From Combretum micranthum (taxonomy: Eukaryota; Streptophyta; Magnoliopsida; Myrtales; Combretaceae): a stretch of DNA of 64,000 nt. A model generated the notes under the pieces. It searched no databases. It was not told the DNA's origin and saw only the letters and a program-made list of their open reading frames with translations. The position numbers were made by a program, and so were the translations under genes. Below, piece by piece: positions 1 to 11,699 of the stretch (positions are counted from its first letter, which is position 1; every line of letters begins with the position of its first letter). The stretch covers positions 310,001 through 374,000 of the forward strand of contig JAMXBD010000960.1 in the NCBI GenBank assembly GCA_024138025.1. The letters run 5' to 3'.

Positions 1-1579
1 TATATATGTATCCAAAAGACTTTTCAATCATATAAATATCTATATTTTTTTGCTAAAAGATTTTTGGAATCGAGAAAGTTTGAACATGATGTTTTAAGGG
101 CTGAGAATTTCATGGAGATTTTGTACCGATCTTTTTCATGATGCAAAAAACTTTTTATGATAAAAATAATCTTAGAAATAGATATATCCTTTCGTATAGG
201 TAGAAAATAATATATAATATGCAAAATTTCAAGTTAAAATGAGCAAGTTATGGTCAATTTAAGTTGGAATTTCCCTCGATGTCAATTTTGACGAACTTAG
301 TGAAAATAGAATTACAAGTTTAAGTAGAACTTCCAAGAAATACTCATTTTGGGTATTTATCTTGTTTAGGTGGGGTAGAGACCAAGTTCCTGTTCACAAG
401 GATTATCTCGACTAGAAGTATCCACGCAAATGGCCAAGTGAGTTTATTTCTTACATTATGCACTTATGATTTTTCTTGTAAAATTAGTGCATTAGAATTA
501 GGAAAAGATCAAATGGAAAAATACATGTGCTTTACATACTTAGTTGAAATTATGATTAAGTATATCGATACGAGAATTGTTCATAATGAATGTTTGATCT
601 AGTGTAAAGATAGTTGTCTGCAAATTCTATGATCACCTGTAAAATATTTAATCATATCATGAGTACTTAATTAAATTGAATTCATGCATATCATCGGGCG
701 AGTTCATTGCATTTATTACTATATCTTTGGTGAGACAAAAGCTTAGTAAGGAGATTCATAGAATTTGTAAATTCTATAAAGTAGCAAAAGATCATCTAAA
801 ATTAAACAGTGGTGAGAAAACACCCGATAAAAACATATATGCAGCTATGTAGTGGCTTAGGAATAATACAAATAAGTTAGATTATATTTTTGAAAGCAAG
901 GTAGTAGCTAAAATAAAAACTACCATGGAATTATGCTTATGATAACGGCCTATACAGTCTGAAACACCTAACCCCGAATGGAGGGGTAAATCCATTCAAC
1001 ATATGATTTCCGAAAAATCATATGTATTGTTTGCTCATGTGCTTATGCATCTCATATGGTTGCTTAAATAAACTTGTTTTAATTATTGGATGTTGAGTGT
1101 TTAATTATGGAAATAAATCTCACTAAGCATATAGCTTATACCCCTAGATATGTTTTGTAGTTCTCGTATCTTTGGTTGGAACTAAGAGTTATTTTACCCA
1201 AAACGTTTTCAAGCTAAGATCTTTGGATAGAAATGCAGGATAGAAGTAGATGTGGAATCCCAAGAGAAGTTTCGAAAGTGTAAATCATTTCAAGATAGTC
1301 TTCTTTAGACTTAGCTATCTTTGACAGGGAATGCCTCTTAATGTTGTAAGACTCTTTATAAGTATTTGTGAAACCTTGCTTATATTGTTATGATTTATAT
1401 TCTTAATTGCTATTATGCATAACTGCTTAAACAACAAATCCAAAGTTGGGTCCATTATGATCGTAAAAGTATGCCTTACACCCGATATGGAGATTTTTTA
1501 TGACTAAGGTTGTCATACTTAAGTCTTAATATTGAATGTGGCGAGCTGTCGTGTTTATAGTACCCTTTGAGGCATGACA
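1..1579 (+). mobile_element. Right-hand part of a Del/Tekay-like Ty3/gypsy LTR, cut by window start
   Basis: The stretch ends in gaggcatgaca at 1569-1579, which fits the TGACA-type end of plant gypsy LTRs. It carries the block ATCTCACTAAG at 1117-1127. A similar block occurs near the 3' part of three other LTRs here: about 8020 (TCTCACTAAGT), 25080 (TCTCACTGAGT) and 31618 (TCTCACCGAGC). The local text 'aacccc...gaggggtaa' near 970 also resembles 24930 and 31465. No primer-binding site follows, so it looks like a solo or truncated LTR. The left end lies outside the window. There is no supported gene; the short reading frames are AT-rich noise. Confidence 0.4.
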
Positions 1580-1593
1580 CACACACACACGCA

Positions 1594-1633
<40 letters not shown>
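1577..1633. repeat. Compound microsatellite (AC)n-(CT)n-(TA)n
   Basis: Three adjoining dinucleotide runs, AC then CT then TA, lie directly after the LTR end. A reading frame through them (THTHTHSLSLSLSIYIYIY) is only the repeat translated. Confidence 0.95.
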
Positions 1634-1634
<1 letters not shown>

Positions 1635-3084
1635 ACTACATTTGTTTTTTCTCTCATTTCTTTTTCTACATTTTTTATTGTTTATATGTTATCCTTTTTC
1701 TCAAATATATTTTATGTTTTTATGATTTATCCAATAATTACATTATTCATGTAGTTTCATTATGTCAAATTTAACATTTCCACACACATTACAGTTACAA
1801 GTGTACTATTCCAATTCAATAAAAAGTAGCTGAACCAGAGGTACATCTTGAATTTTGATAAGAAAGTACAATGCATAATTACTCATTTGTTAGAGTTAAG
1901 TGACACTTAATTGACAAAATGTGTTGTGATATGATGAGCTTGTGATTGTGAAATTTACGTGTTATGTTTATATGTGTTTTTAAAGTAGCAGGACCTAACT
2001 AAACTGCAGCATCCAAATGCTAGACATGTCTTGAAGCATGGCATTAGGATGCTAGCATAGCTAAAAGTCTAGTCATGTGAATTTCAACTAACATCCAAAC
2101 ACTAAGGGATGGCCTTTGATAGTTAAGTACGTTTCACATGCTCAAAATGATTATGATAATGGTATAATAGGCTAGTGGTAAATGCTAGTATGTGGCATCT
2201 CGATGCTAGGGTGTGGTATTTAGAAGCTAGCTAGGTTCATAACATTTGAGGTTGTGAATTTGTAGGTGACATTCGGATGCTAGTTGACATAGAAAATAAC
2301 TGTTGAAGCATTTATTATAGCAACAAAAATGTCACAATTTGACCGTGATGTTAGGAATAATTTATGAAGTTAGTTTGGATTTACAAAGTTAAGTTTAATC
2401 CTCATATATCAATTTTTGCTTAAATATGTTCTTATACTCTATTTGCTCTATTTTCTGAGATAGAGAGTTGAACAACTTCATCAGTTGCATCACTTGCAAA
2501 TCTTTGTGATGTTACCTTGAGATATTTTGTCAAAATGATAGGTAATTGAGTAATGCCTAGTGTGATAGGGAATTTATTATAAACAGACAACTCTTGTGAG
2601 AATTGTGTGAAAGAATTTGGTGTGTGCCTATATAGTTCTATGAGAGAAATAATTTGATGATTGATAAAGTTTGGTGTGAAATCCTTCGATATGTGGCAAT
2701 GGTGCGATTGTGGAGACTAAGGATGGATAAAACTCTATGTTATATCTAGACTCGATTTCTCAAATCTCTTCTCTTTTAATTTATAATTTGCTATATTTAG
2801 TTTTACATTTGTAAAACATCAATTAGGCATTATTTTATAAAAGAAATAAAAATAGTTCTAAAATCTAATTTCACCTATCATAAGTTTTAGCCTAGGTATT
2901 AAATGGGTTTTCAACTATTATACTCCATAATATTCCTATTGTTGTATAAAAGAAACTAACATTTTATTATAAACCAAAAGAATTGCTACTTCATTGTTTT
3001 TTTTTTCTTTTATATTCCCAAATCAATTGATTAGATCCGAATAACCCAACAATCTAGCCATAATATATGTTAAGTATAAAAACA
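1634..3084. other. Unassigned AT-rich interval
   Basis: No coding signal, LTR ends or terminal inverted repeats were recognised. The only internal structure noticed is the hairpin-motif cluster at 2009-2280. It may be the worn internal part of an older element. Confidence 0.5.
2009..2280. repeat. Cluster of five GCAT-N4-ATGC hairpin motifs
   Basis: Near-copies occur at 2009-2020 (GCATccaaATGC), 2041-2052 (GCATtaggATGC), 2195-2206 (GCATctcgATGC), 2216-2227 (GTATttagaAGC) and 2269-2280 (ACATtcggATGC). Each is followed by TAG. The four-base arms are complementary in the first three copies, while the loop varies. Spacing is irregular, so this is not a simple tandem array. The function is unknown. 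Confidence 0.6.
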
Positions 3085-5289
3085 ATAGTTGTAATCCCAC
3101 AGTTTTTTTTTTTTCCATAACATGAGTTAAAAATTGAAAGTATTAAAATCTTTAATGCTTTGGTTAAGTAAAAAAATTCAAAAATAATTCATGAGAAGAC
3201 AAGAGATTGGATAATAATTTAAAATTTCGCTTTCGTAAGTTTTAAAGCCTAAATCTAGTTCTTAATTTTGATGTCCTAAAATAATAAATGTTCTGGTTGT
3301 GTATAAATTAATGTTCATCAGATATCATAATCTGTTTTTTTTATACATTAAAGGTCTTAATTTTCATTTCTTAATTAAATCTTTTTTAAATTACCATATA
3401 TTTCTTTGCAAGCTATTCACCACAAATTTCAAGGCATAGGCATCTGTCCTTTCTTTCAATAAAGTTTTTTTATTAAATGCTGAAGTGACAACTCCTAATT
3501 AAGTTCATACTTACTTTATTTTACATAAGAGAAAATAACAAGAGATTTAAAAGTTTACACCAACTAAACATCATTGTTTTTAAAAACATACACTATAGTT
3601 TTTTTAGACCTATTTTTCTAACATAATCTCTTTTATGCACTCCAAGTCATTTCCTCAAACCTTCACTTTCCTAACTTGAAAAACTCCAAGAAAGTGTTAG
3701 AACTAGTGCTTTGAAAAGGAGAAAGTGAAGTAATCTTGAAAAGCATGATAGGTAACTTCGTTTTACATTATTTCAAAACATATAGAAAAATATCTTTATT
3801 AAATACACCGGTAATGTGCACATTTCACCGTTTACATGTGAAACATCGTTCTTAATGGATGTTATAAGTTAGAAAAATAGAAATGAGCTTTTGCTAAGAA
3901 ATGTTAAAAAAAAAATAAAAAACTACTTCATGAGCTTGTTTAGGTCTAAGGTCGTAACATGTCTTTAAAAGCTTATGAACAACAATAAGTTAGCTTTTTA
4001 AACAAAATGTAACAAACATGCGATAAGATGGAGTAAAACTATCTTAAAACCTAAATGCTAGATCTAGAGTTCAAGGTAAGATGGTAAAGTCCCATGTTAG
4101 ATTAGTGAGTTATATGAAATCATTGTGTTAAGTTATTTCTATACACTGTAAGGACCCGCCATTTTTACCCCTATATTTGATATAGGAGATAACGGATCCC
4201 CAACCACATATAACCCCTAAGATTATATGTAAGGTTGCCTAAAGAGATAGTTTGAGTAATTGTTTATCTAATTCTATAAGATAATATTTAACAAACAACA
4301 TAGATATTAGCAGCGGAAATAACTCTACTTCAAATAGCTACATACATACATATAACATATTACATCCAAGGGCTTTATAAGCCTAAGCAAAACTCTCAAA
4401 ACACAACTCTACTAACACAACAATACACCATTCACCAAAAATGAATCTCATATAATCTATTACATTTATAGGGTCCATAGAGTCCATGGTCATCTCTAAT
4501 CCTCCAACCCAAGAAAATCCTCGAAGTCATTCCGTACCCCATACTCCATAGAACTCATCGGATCATCACCTGAAATAGTATAAAATATGAGCCAAAGGCT
4601 CAGTACACAAGTAACGAATACAAATGCGAAGTGAGTCACACATACTTAGGCTAGATGCATTATGCAGCAATCGCTTATTCATTAATAAGTCTTTAATTAA
4701 TATGACAACATGGAGTATTCAAACTCCGGACAACAAGGTTCTAGTATTACGTCCCCTCCCTGAGTGGTCCCTACTGTTCATACAGACTAGGCAGCCCCAC
4801 CTTCCGGCGTAGCCCGTAATATTAGGGTTCTTGAGTAACGCATCACAACGCTAAAGGGGGTTGATATGAGCAGCTCGATACTCATATCTCCTAAACCATT
4901 CTAACCGTTAACGAGAAAGAACCCTGCCCCAATCTGAGCAGGGTGCCGCTCTCCGAACCAGATTCAACGGCAAACATCGACAATCGACACATAAACAACA
5001 ATAGTATTCTCTGATTTTTTGGTAGTTTAATCTTGATGCCTACCCTAGCAAAGAATCAAGGAAGTCACTGTGTACCTGATATAGCTCGGAATTAATGAGA
5101 CGACTGGGCGAGATCTATCGCTGTTTAATCAATATTAAAGTTCACACTTAGTTTAAACTCTAATTGATTACTCAAAATATAAATTCATCCAAGGAAATCC
5201 AAATAAATTAATTCAAAATCAAATTAAGCATTGCTTAATAAATACATAATTACTCAAAAAAAAACTTTGGAAAATTTTAGAAAAAGTTC

Positions 5290-5705
5290 TTAAAATTCAG
5301 AAGCTCAGGGATACGCCGCACTCACGCCGCGGCGTTGAGCCCGGTGTTTCAATGTCCTGAAAATTCACACTGCCAACGCTTGCAGTGTTCAAGGGTACGC
5401 CGTCAGCCTTTGCAACCCTATGCCGGCGGCGTTGAGCCGGCGTAGATTTCAAAACCAAAGTTTTCAAAAACATCCAGAGAGGTATAAGCCGGCCGCTTAT
5501 ACAACTACGCTGGCAGCCTTCTCATGTACGCCGGCGGCCTAGATTCCCAACAGCCAGCGTACATTAAGGAAGAAAGAACGCCAGCTGACTTTCCTAGCGA
5601 AAGCCGGCGGCGTTTAGTCGGCTTTAAGAAAATTGGTTCTGTGGGCTTTCTACACCGCCTCTACGCCGGCAGCGTAGAATCCCCAGGTGCCGGCGTACGT
5701 TCAAA
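5290..5705. repeat. GC-rich island of dispersed GCCGGC / CGCCGGCG motifs
   Basis: In an otherwise AT-rich LTR, this stretch has many close variants of tacGCCGGCggc, often with inverted partners. Examples lie near 5320 (cacgccgcggcgttg), 5422, 5490, 5530, 5600 and 5663. The motif is palindromic and rich in CpG. The same core recurs at 48205-48530 in a different element. An open reading frame through it (5524-5733) is a by-product of the GC content and shows no family match. Confidence 0.7.
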
Positions 5706-6194
5706 ATCTAGCCTATACGAAAATGATTTTTAAATCCCCTGTTTTATATACTTTGATCAATTCTCAAAACTTTTCCAAACTTAGTCCAAACTTTCTAAAG
5801 CTTGTTATATGAATCAAATACTATCCTATCAACATGAATTCCACCTCTAATCTTCAAATCACCAATCATACTTCTAATTCACACATCAACTACTCATTTC
5901 TTAAATATTTCTATAACACTCATACCCACACTTCCATATTCCTATGAGATGCAAACTACCACTTCATTAAGCACATAATCCCATTCTAACTATCATTCAT
6001 GCACCAACTCAATCTCATACCAAGCATCACCTCAAATCACATCTATTCTAACATTTACAAACAACGCATTATAAAACATGAAATGAAAGATAAAAGTTGC
6101 ATTAAACTTACATGAGTGAATCTTGGCTTGGGAATGTTATTCAAATCCTTAAGCTTGTAGTAAACCTTGGCTTAGGGTTTAAAATCTTGGATTG

Positions 6195-6198
6195 AGAA

Positions 6199-6230
<32 letters not shown>

Positions 6231-6234
6231 AAAA
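6195..6234. repeat. (GAAA)n microsatellite
   Basis: About nine GAAA units lie near the right part of the nested LTR. Confidence 0.95.
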
Positions 6235-8528
6235 TGAAATTTATGGAAATTTGAGGCTGCCAAAAGGGAGGGTTAATTTGTCCAAATTGAAGTCAAATGT
6301 CATCCAAATCTCACCATTAGGGGTATATTTGTCCTAGGTTTAATTTAGGAAAATTTCAAATGCATTTGAGTCAAATTTGAGCTCAAAAAGTGGGTCTAAC
6401 TTTAGCCAAAAATTCTGTCATGATTTAAGCAACTTCAAAACAATTGATTACATTCTAAACATAATGCATGCATATTAATTTACATAAAGACACACACATT
6501 CATTAAGCTATTCACACCTTTAATATACTATATAAACATTTATAAACATCCAACAATAATATTAATTCCATAATACTATACACTTATAAATCAACACATT
6601 CACTAATTACATAAGCTAAACACACACACAGATATATATATCATCCCAATATCATACTAGCATGCAATATAAGGAAGTCATGGCTATTTCATACACGTTG
6701 TGATGCAAGTATCTTTTATGAAAGGGTTTAGTAGTGAGATGAGTAAGTTTAGTTATTGTTTTGTAAGTGTGTTAGAGATTATGACCTAGTTTTGGCCTCG
6801 GATTGGAATAGTAGTCGACTTTGAGTAAGAATCAAGGGGTGTAAGTTGACATCTAACATCATTCACGGCTCAAAATTGAGCCCTCGACTTGACCTGCAAC
6901 TGAAGTTGAGGGAAGTTATGACTATGAAAAGTTTAAAGTTCAAGCACAGCCCTTGTCGTAACCTAAAATCGAGCCCTTGACTTGACCCGCGACTGAAGCT
7001 ATAGGCTTTTTGGATGCCTTCGACTCCTAATTTATTAAAGCGTGGGTCTAGTCTTAGCCAGCGATGCCCCACGACCCTTTCTAAAAGACCCATAACCTAA
7101 CATAAGTAGTAAACAGTGAAAAGAACATAAGTTAAGAAGTTTATAGCAAGAATTTAGGACACGTAAGTTCTGATAAGAATTCTTTCTCAGTTTATATATC
7201 ATGATGTATGCTTATTGTTTTATAGGAACCATAAACCAAGATCCAAAGTTTCTTGTAGACTACTATGATCTCTAAGAAGGATACACAATTGAGTGACATT
7301 GATCTTATCATGTTATTGTGCTTGTAATATAGTTACACTTGTCTCTATATAAACATAATTGGTTATGTATGGGAATGGGAATGACGTTTGCTGTATGGTG
7401 ATTGGATAAGTAACAAGCTTTAATACTAGAAGTGATAACCATTTTTTCTGTTATTGTGGTGTAACGCATATTGATGGTTGTTTGAATATTGTTTGGTCAC
7501 TAATAACACGATCTAAGTCTTATCTGACCCTTAATCTAAAATGGACATGCATTGCATGACAATATACTGCATTATCATGGTACCCATGTCATGTATCGAT
7601 ATTCTGATTCCATGGTAATGCCTTGTTACACCAGCAAATCTAGGTGGGGTTATTATAGGGTTGTTAGCCCTACAGGAACTAAGTATGCACTAAAGGACGT
7701 CACCAGAGTTGGAGTTGGCTTTTAAGATGTTGATAGTTACTGGAGTTTCTAAGGTTCTAAGGTGAAGTTGAGACTATGTTGCATATGACTTTATACATAT
7801 ATAATACTTAGTAAATTTGGAAAACTTCTCATTCCTTAGTTCTTAATCTCTCGTGGGCATGGACTACTTGAGTTGGTCCTTCAACCCTAAGAGAGAGTGT
7901 AAATCTCCATTGTTTTAAATTCCAATCATTCAAATTGTGCAATATGGTTAAGTGTTACATTACATATGAATGATAATATACTTGTCTGGCATTTGTTTGT
8001 TGTGTGGTTTGATCATGTTATCTCACTAAGTTGTGGTGTGCTCACACTATAGACGTAATGTGCTTATAGGGGTCTCTAGAGTTGATCCATGCTTGAGGCG
8101 AGGGGATGTAGTAGGGTTCAAGGGAAAACCAAGGCTTAAGTGAGAATTAAAGATAGTTTCTTTTGTATGGAAATATCTTGTGTTTGTTCTTGAAAGTTTG
8201 TAAGGTTATGTTGAGAGCTTATCCCAAGTTGTATACAAAGGATCTGTTTTATGGAACTTATATGTATGTGAAATTTCTTATCTTGATAATATGATCCTAT
8301 TTTAATTGTCAACGCCATAGAGTGTCATACTAGTTTGATGCCCACAAAATTTTCATGAAAGGCCCTATTTGGCTCATTTGAACATGGCGATTCCTAATTT
8401 GTTGCAAAAAGGGGCATCAATTCTGCTAGGATGCCCTATAAGGATGTGACAATAGTACTTACATGCATCTTATTTAACTAGATTTTCCTTGTGAGAATTA
8501 ATTGAAGCAGTAATAGTCATGTACATTG

Positions 8529-10030
8529 TGAAACCCCAAAAAATAATTAAAAAAAACATAAATAAAGTCAAATAAAGAAAGATTTGATTATTAATTAGGT
8601 TATAAAATATTAAAATACTAATAATTTAAACCTTTAATTGATAAGTTATAGTTAATAATAATGGATATTATAACTGAAAAATAAAAGTTCTAAATTAAAG
8701 ATTTTAAGTATATTATAGTGTCTGAAATATTCAATATAGTATATATATATATAAGTTTTCATATAAAAATATTATTAAACAAGTATTTACTATACATGTC
8801 AACAAACCGAAAATTTTCCAAATTTCCCGTTGTCTGTTCGCTTGCTCCCTAAGTTAATTCTTTTGGAAGAAATTACTATAGTCAAAATTGTCTTCTCCAC
8901 AATTGGATTCCGCCTGGACAAAGCTAGCCCACACGCGTCTATATATATATATACATATATGCATTACGGTTCCAGGATTTACATTGGCATACCATTTCTT
9001 TTCTTCATTTCCTTTATTTATTTATTTCTTTTTTACAACTTTCTTATATTAAAACTTCCACTAAATTTTTAAAACATATAACTTTCATATATACTAACTA
9101 TTTTCAATTTCAAAAACTACATTAAGATCATGGAGTAATGCTCTTTAAAATAAGACTAGACTTTGTAATTTTTTATCCATCCTAAAAATTCTCATTAATG
9201 AAAATATCGAATATTAAATTTTAGGATTATAACTATTATAAAATTTTATGTAAATACTTTGACTATAGAAAAATATTTATTTTATGTTTTAGGTGATAAC
9301 TTTTTTAAAATCAACTGGGGGACTATTTTTATTAAATGAATTACTACTTTATATATATATATATATGTATATATATGCTTGTTAAGATTTAAAATAAATT
9401 ATTTAAGAATGACACGTATTACGTGGTTTTGATCTATGTAAACACGGCTACAACTACAGTTCAAGAATTTATGGTTCAATATGTTTATTAGATAAAGACA
9501 ATGATTAAGTTTGGAATTTTCCTACGGAAAATTTTAAAAAATGAAATGAAAACATCTCCTCGGTTTGCTTTGGAATGCATGTCTATGTTAGCAAAATATC
9601 ATTACTTCAAAAACCCATTGATCACCGTCATTTCATCTTATAATTAAATATCATGATGTTGTTTACATATTGTAAACTTCAACATATGTAATATATTATT
9701 ACTTGTATTATATTTTAATGTTATACGTGTATGTATAATACTTATATCATATAATGTTGTGTTGCTTCAGAATGGAATGATAAAGGATTCTGCTGCTTCC
9801 GAAATAAATACATGGATAAATTATCTAAATTAATTTTTTGAATATGATGACATATTATATGAGATCATAATATGACCATAGTTTGATAAGAATCTTACAT
9901 ATTGATTTGTATGTCACTAAGAATCTAGCTTGTTTAAAATTTATTGATCATAGAAGTATTTCAAAATGACCTATTATTGAATTACATGGGAAATTTAAAA
10001 TAAGAACTTCTTATGTTGTTAATTTGATAT
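8529..10030 (+). repeat. 5' LTR of the gypsy element, left piece
   Basis: It aligns by eye along its whole length with 29408-30943, for example 'attaattaggttataaaatatt' near 8592 and 29468, and the common block around 8870-8960 and 29745-29830. The match breaks exactly where the copia LTR starts (TGTCTCAC at 10031). Confidence 0.85.
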
Positions 10031-11455
10031 TGTCTCACTTTTATAATCAAGAAGCAGGGTTAAATTGATTATAACCAAAATCTGAAATTTTAAGCCTTTA
10101 AAATTAAAATCCCCTTTGAGTTAAACATGTGAGAACAAGTTTAGCAATTAAAGCAAAATTGAAAATGCAAGGAATTAAAAGAGTAGGAAAGAATAGCTAA
10201 GTTAGCGATATATAGTGGTTCTACCTTATACGTCAGTCTACTCTTCCAACTCCAATCTAAGGATCCTGTAATCTACACAGGTGTGTTCTACTAATCCAAT
10301 CAAAACTTGTTTACAAGTTGTTCACATTTCAACTCTGCTCAACCGTCCTTGCTTCAATCACTAACTATAGAGCTTCTACTTGCTAAACAAATCAAAGTGA
10401 GGACACACTAATCAAGTAAGAAAGATCAAAGGACTATGTAGTAAGGAAAATTAATTGCACAAAATCAGTCCAAAGAATGCAAGTGAGAGAGAAAGCTTTT
10501 GCAAAGCGTTTCTTTTTTTTTTTTTTTCAACGCCTTCTTCTTTTCTTTTTTAATGCTCTGATTAAATAATAATCTTCTCTTCCAAAGTTCAAAAAATCTA
10601 TTATAGGATGCTGGATAAGCTTCTCATTAAATGTCACAGCTTGATATCTTGAGTATCTTATCGGTTGATATGTTGAAATGAATTTTAAAATGAATGACTT
10701 TGTAAATTTGGATAAGATCATAATAAATTAATGCTCGTTTCTTGATATTTATCCTCAAAATCCACCTAACACATATCCTGAAATACTTGATATCTATCTT
10801 TCATTTATTTTGTAGAAGATTGTTTAGGCCTCGACTGTCATATACTTCATTGTGTCCCACAAAATAGGACAGTTTAACTCATGTTTATCTTGAAGCTCTT
10901 GAACAATAACTTGATCCAAATTTCAAATCCTCATGTGCCTTGTTGTTCTGAACCTATAAGACAGTTGTTGTCTTAATCAAAACTGATATAACTTTGTTGT
11001 AGTGATCAAATCAAGTCTATAGAGCTCAGTCTTACATTATTCCTTATAAACGTTAATAATCTTGATTTAATCCCCATGGATTGTAATTCAACTTAGTTGA
11101 ACATATGAATACATTATCCAAATGTAGTCATCTTTTGGAGCTGGGCCTTGAAAATCCATCAACTCTTAATTTGAAAATGACTATGATTATCCTATGCTTG
11201 AAGTCGTGATGAACACATCTACCTTCTTGAGTACCCTCCAGGTTGAATTAAGCTTATTTTATTCTCCTAGCAACATCTCTTGCTTATATTTTTTAAACTA
11301 AACTTCCTAAACATTGAACATTTTGGATAAGCTTCTGCATACACTAATACTATTCATCATTGTATCTTTTTTATTTAAAATATGTACATTTAATAATTTA
11401 ATTAGTTCTTTTTTACTTATTGTGTTATCATAAAAAATTTCTCTAGAGAATAAAA
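10031..11455 (-). repeat. 3' LTR of the Sirevirus-like copia element
   Basis: It matches the right LTR over its length. Examples are 'acatgtgagaacaagttt' at 10124 and 18759, and the block near 11300-11400 matching 24250-24360. It carries about 70 extra bases (10051-10120) that the other LTR lacks. Around 11286 it preserves the uninterrupted version of the site where the other LTR received the 19914-24223 insertion. Confidence 0.88.
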
Positions 11456-11474
11456 TCCCCCCGCCCTCCTCTTT
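11456..11474 (-). other. Polypurine tract of the copia element
   Basis: The + strand reads tccccccgccctcctcttt directly after the LTR end. On the - strand this is a 19-base purine-rich tract ending at the 3' LTR, as required for plus-strand priming. Confidence 0.8.
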
Positions 11475-11699
11475 GATGATAACAAAACCTTTCGCAAAAA
11501 TTAAAAATGAGAAACTTGATATCGATAATTAGCACTTCACAATAACTAGCATTTCTCATCTTCATATATCACATATAACATCATAGTAACAGATAAAGAA
11601 AACACCACAATCTGAATAGTTCATTACATCATATGTTCTAAAATTTAATTACATCAAAGGTCTGATGTATTTTAAACAAAAGAAAAACATAACACAATC

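Larger units (their letters stand above)
4147..6691. mobile_element. Nested solo LTR (TG...CA, target duplication TACAC)
   Basis: It starts TGTAAGGACCCGCC and ends GGCTATTTCA. The 5-base direct repeat TACAC flanks it at 4142-4146 and 6692-6696. It shares blocks with 19914-24223 and 42644-43600: an 'acctgaaa...' block near 4567, a 'ggttgatat...ctcatatctc' block near 4859, and 'gatgcctaccctagca' near 5035. These three therefore belong to one LTR family. It has no coding capacity. Inside are a GC-rich motif island (5290-5705) and a GAAA microsatellite. Orientation is not certain. Confidence 0.68.
3090..8451 (+). mobile_element. Solo LTR of a Del/Tekay-like Ty3/gypsy element (interrupted by a nested LTR)
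   Basis: It starts TGTAATCCCACAG and ends GGATGTGACA. It is flanked by the identical 5-base target duplication ATAGT at 3085-3089 and 8452-8456. Taking out the nested insertion 4147-6691 plus one TACAC copy leaves about 2.8 kb, a plausible length for long LTRs of this lineage. The block TCTCACTAAGT near 8020 is shared with the other gypsy LTRs of the window. No gag, pol, primer-binding site or second LTR is present, so it is best read as a solo LTR left by LTR-LTR recombination. The + orientation is inferred from that shared block. Confidence 0.72.

Noticed and set aside
1574..1774. Frame starting THTHTHSLSLSLSIYIYIY
   Set aside because: It is a microsatellite in translation.
5524..5733. 69-codon frame with Arg/Ser-rich product
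   Set aside because: It is a translation of the GCCGGC island inside a solo LTR.
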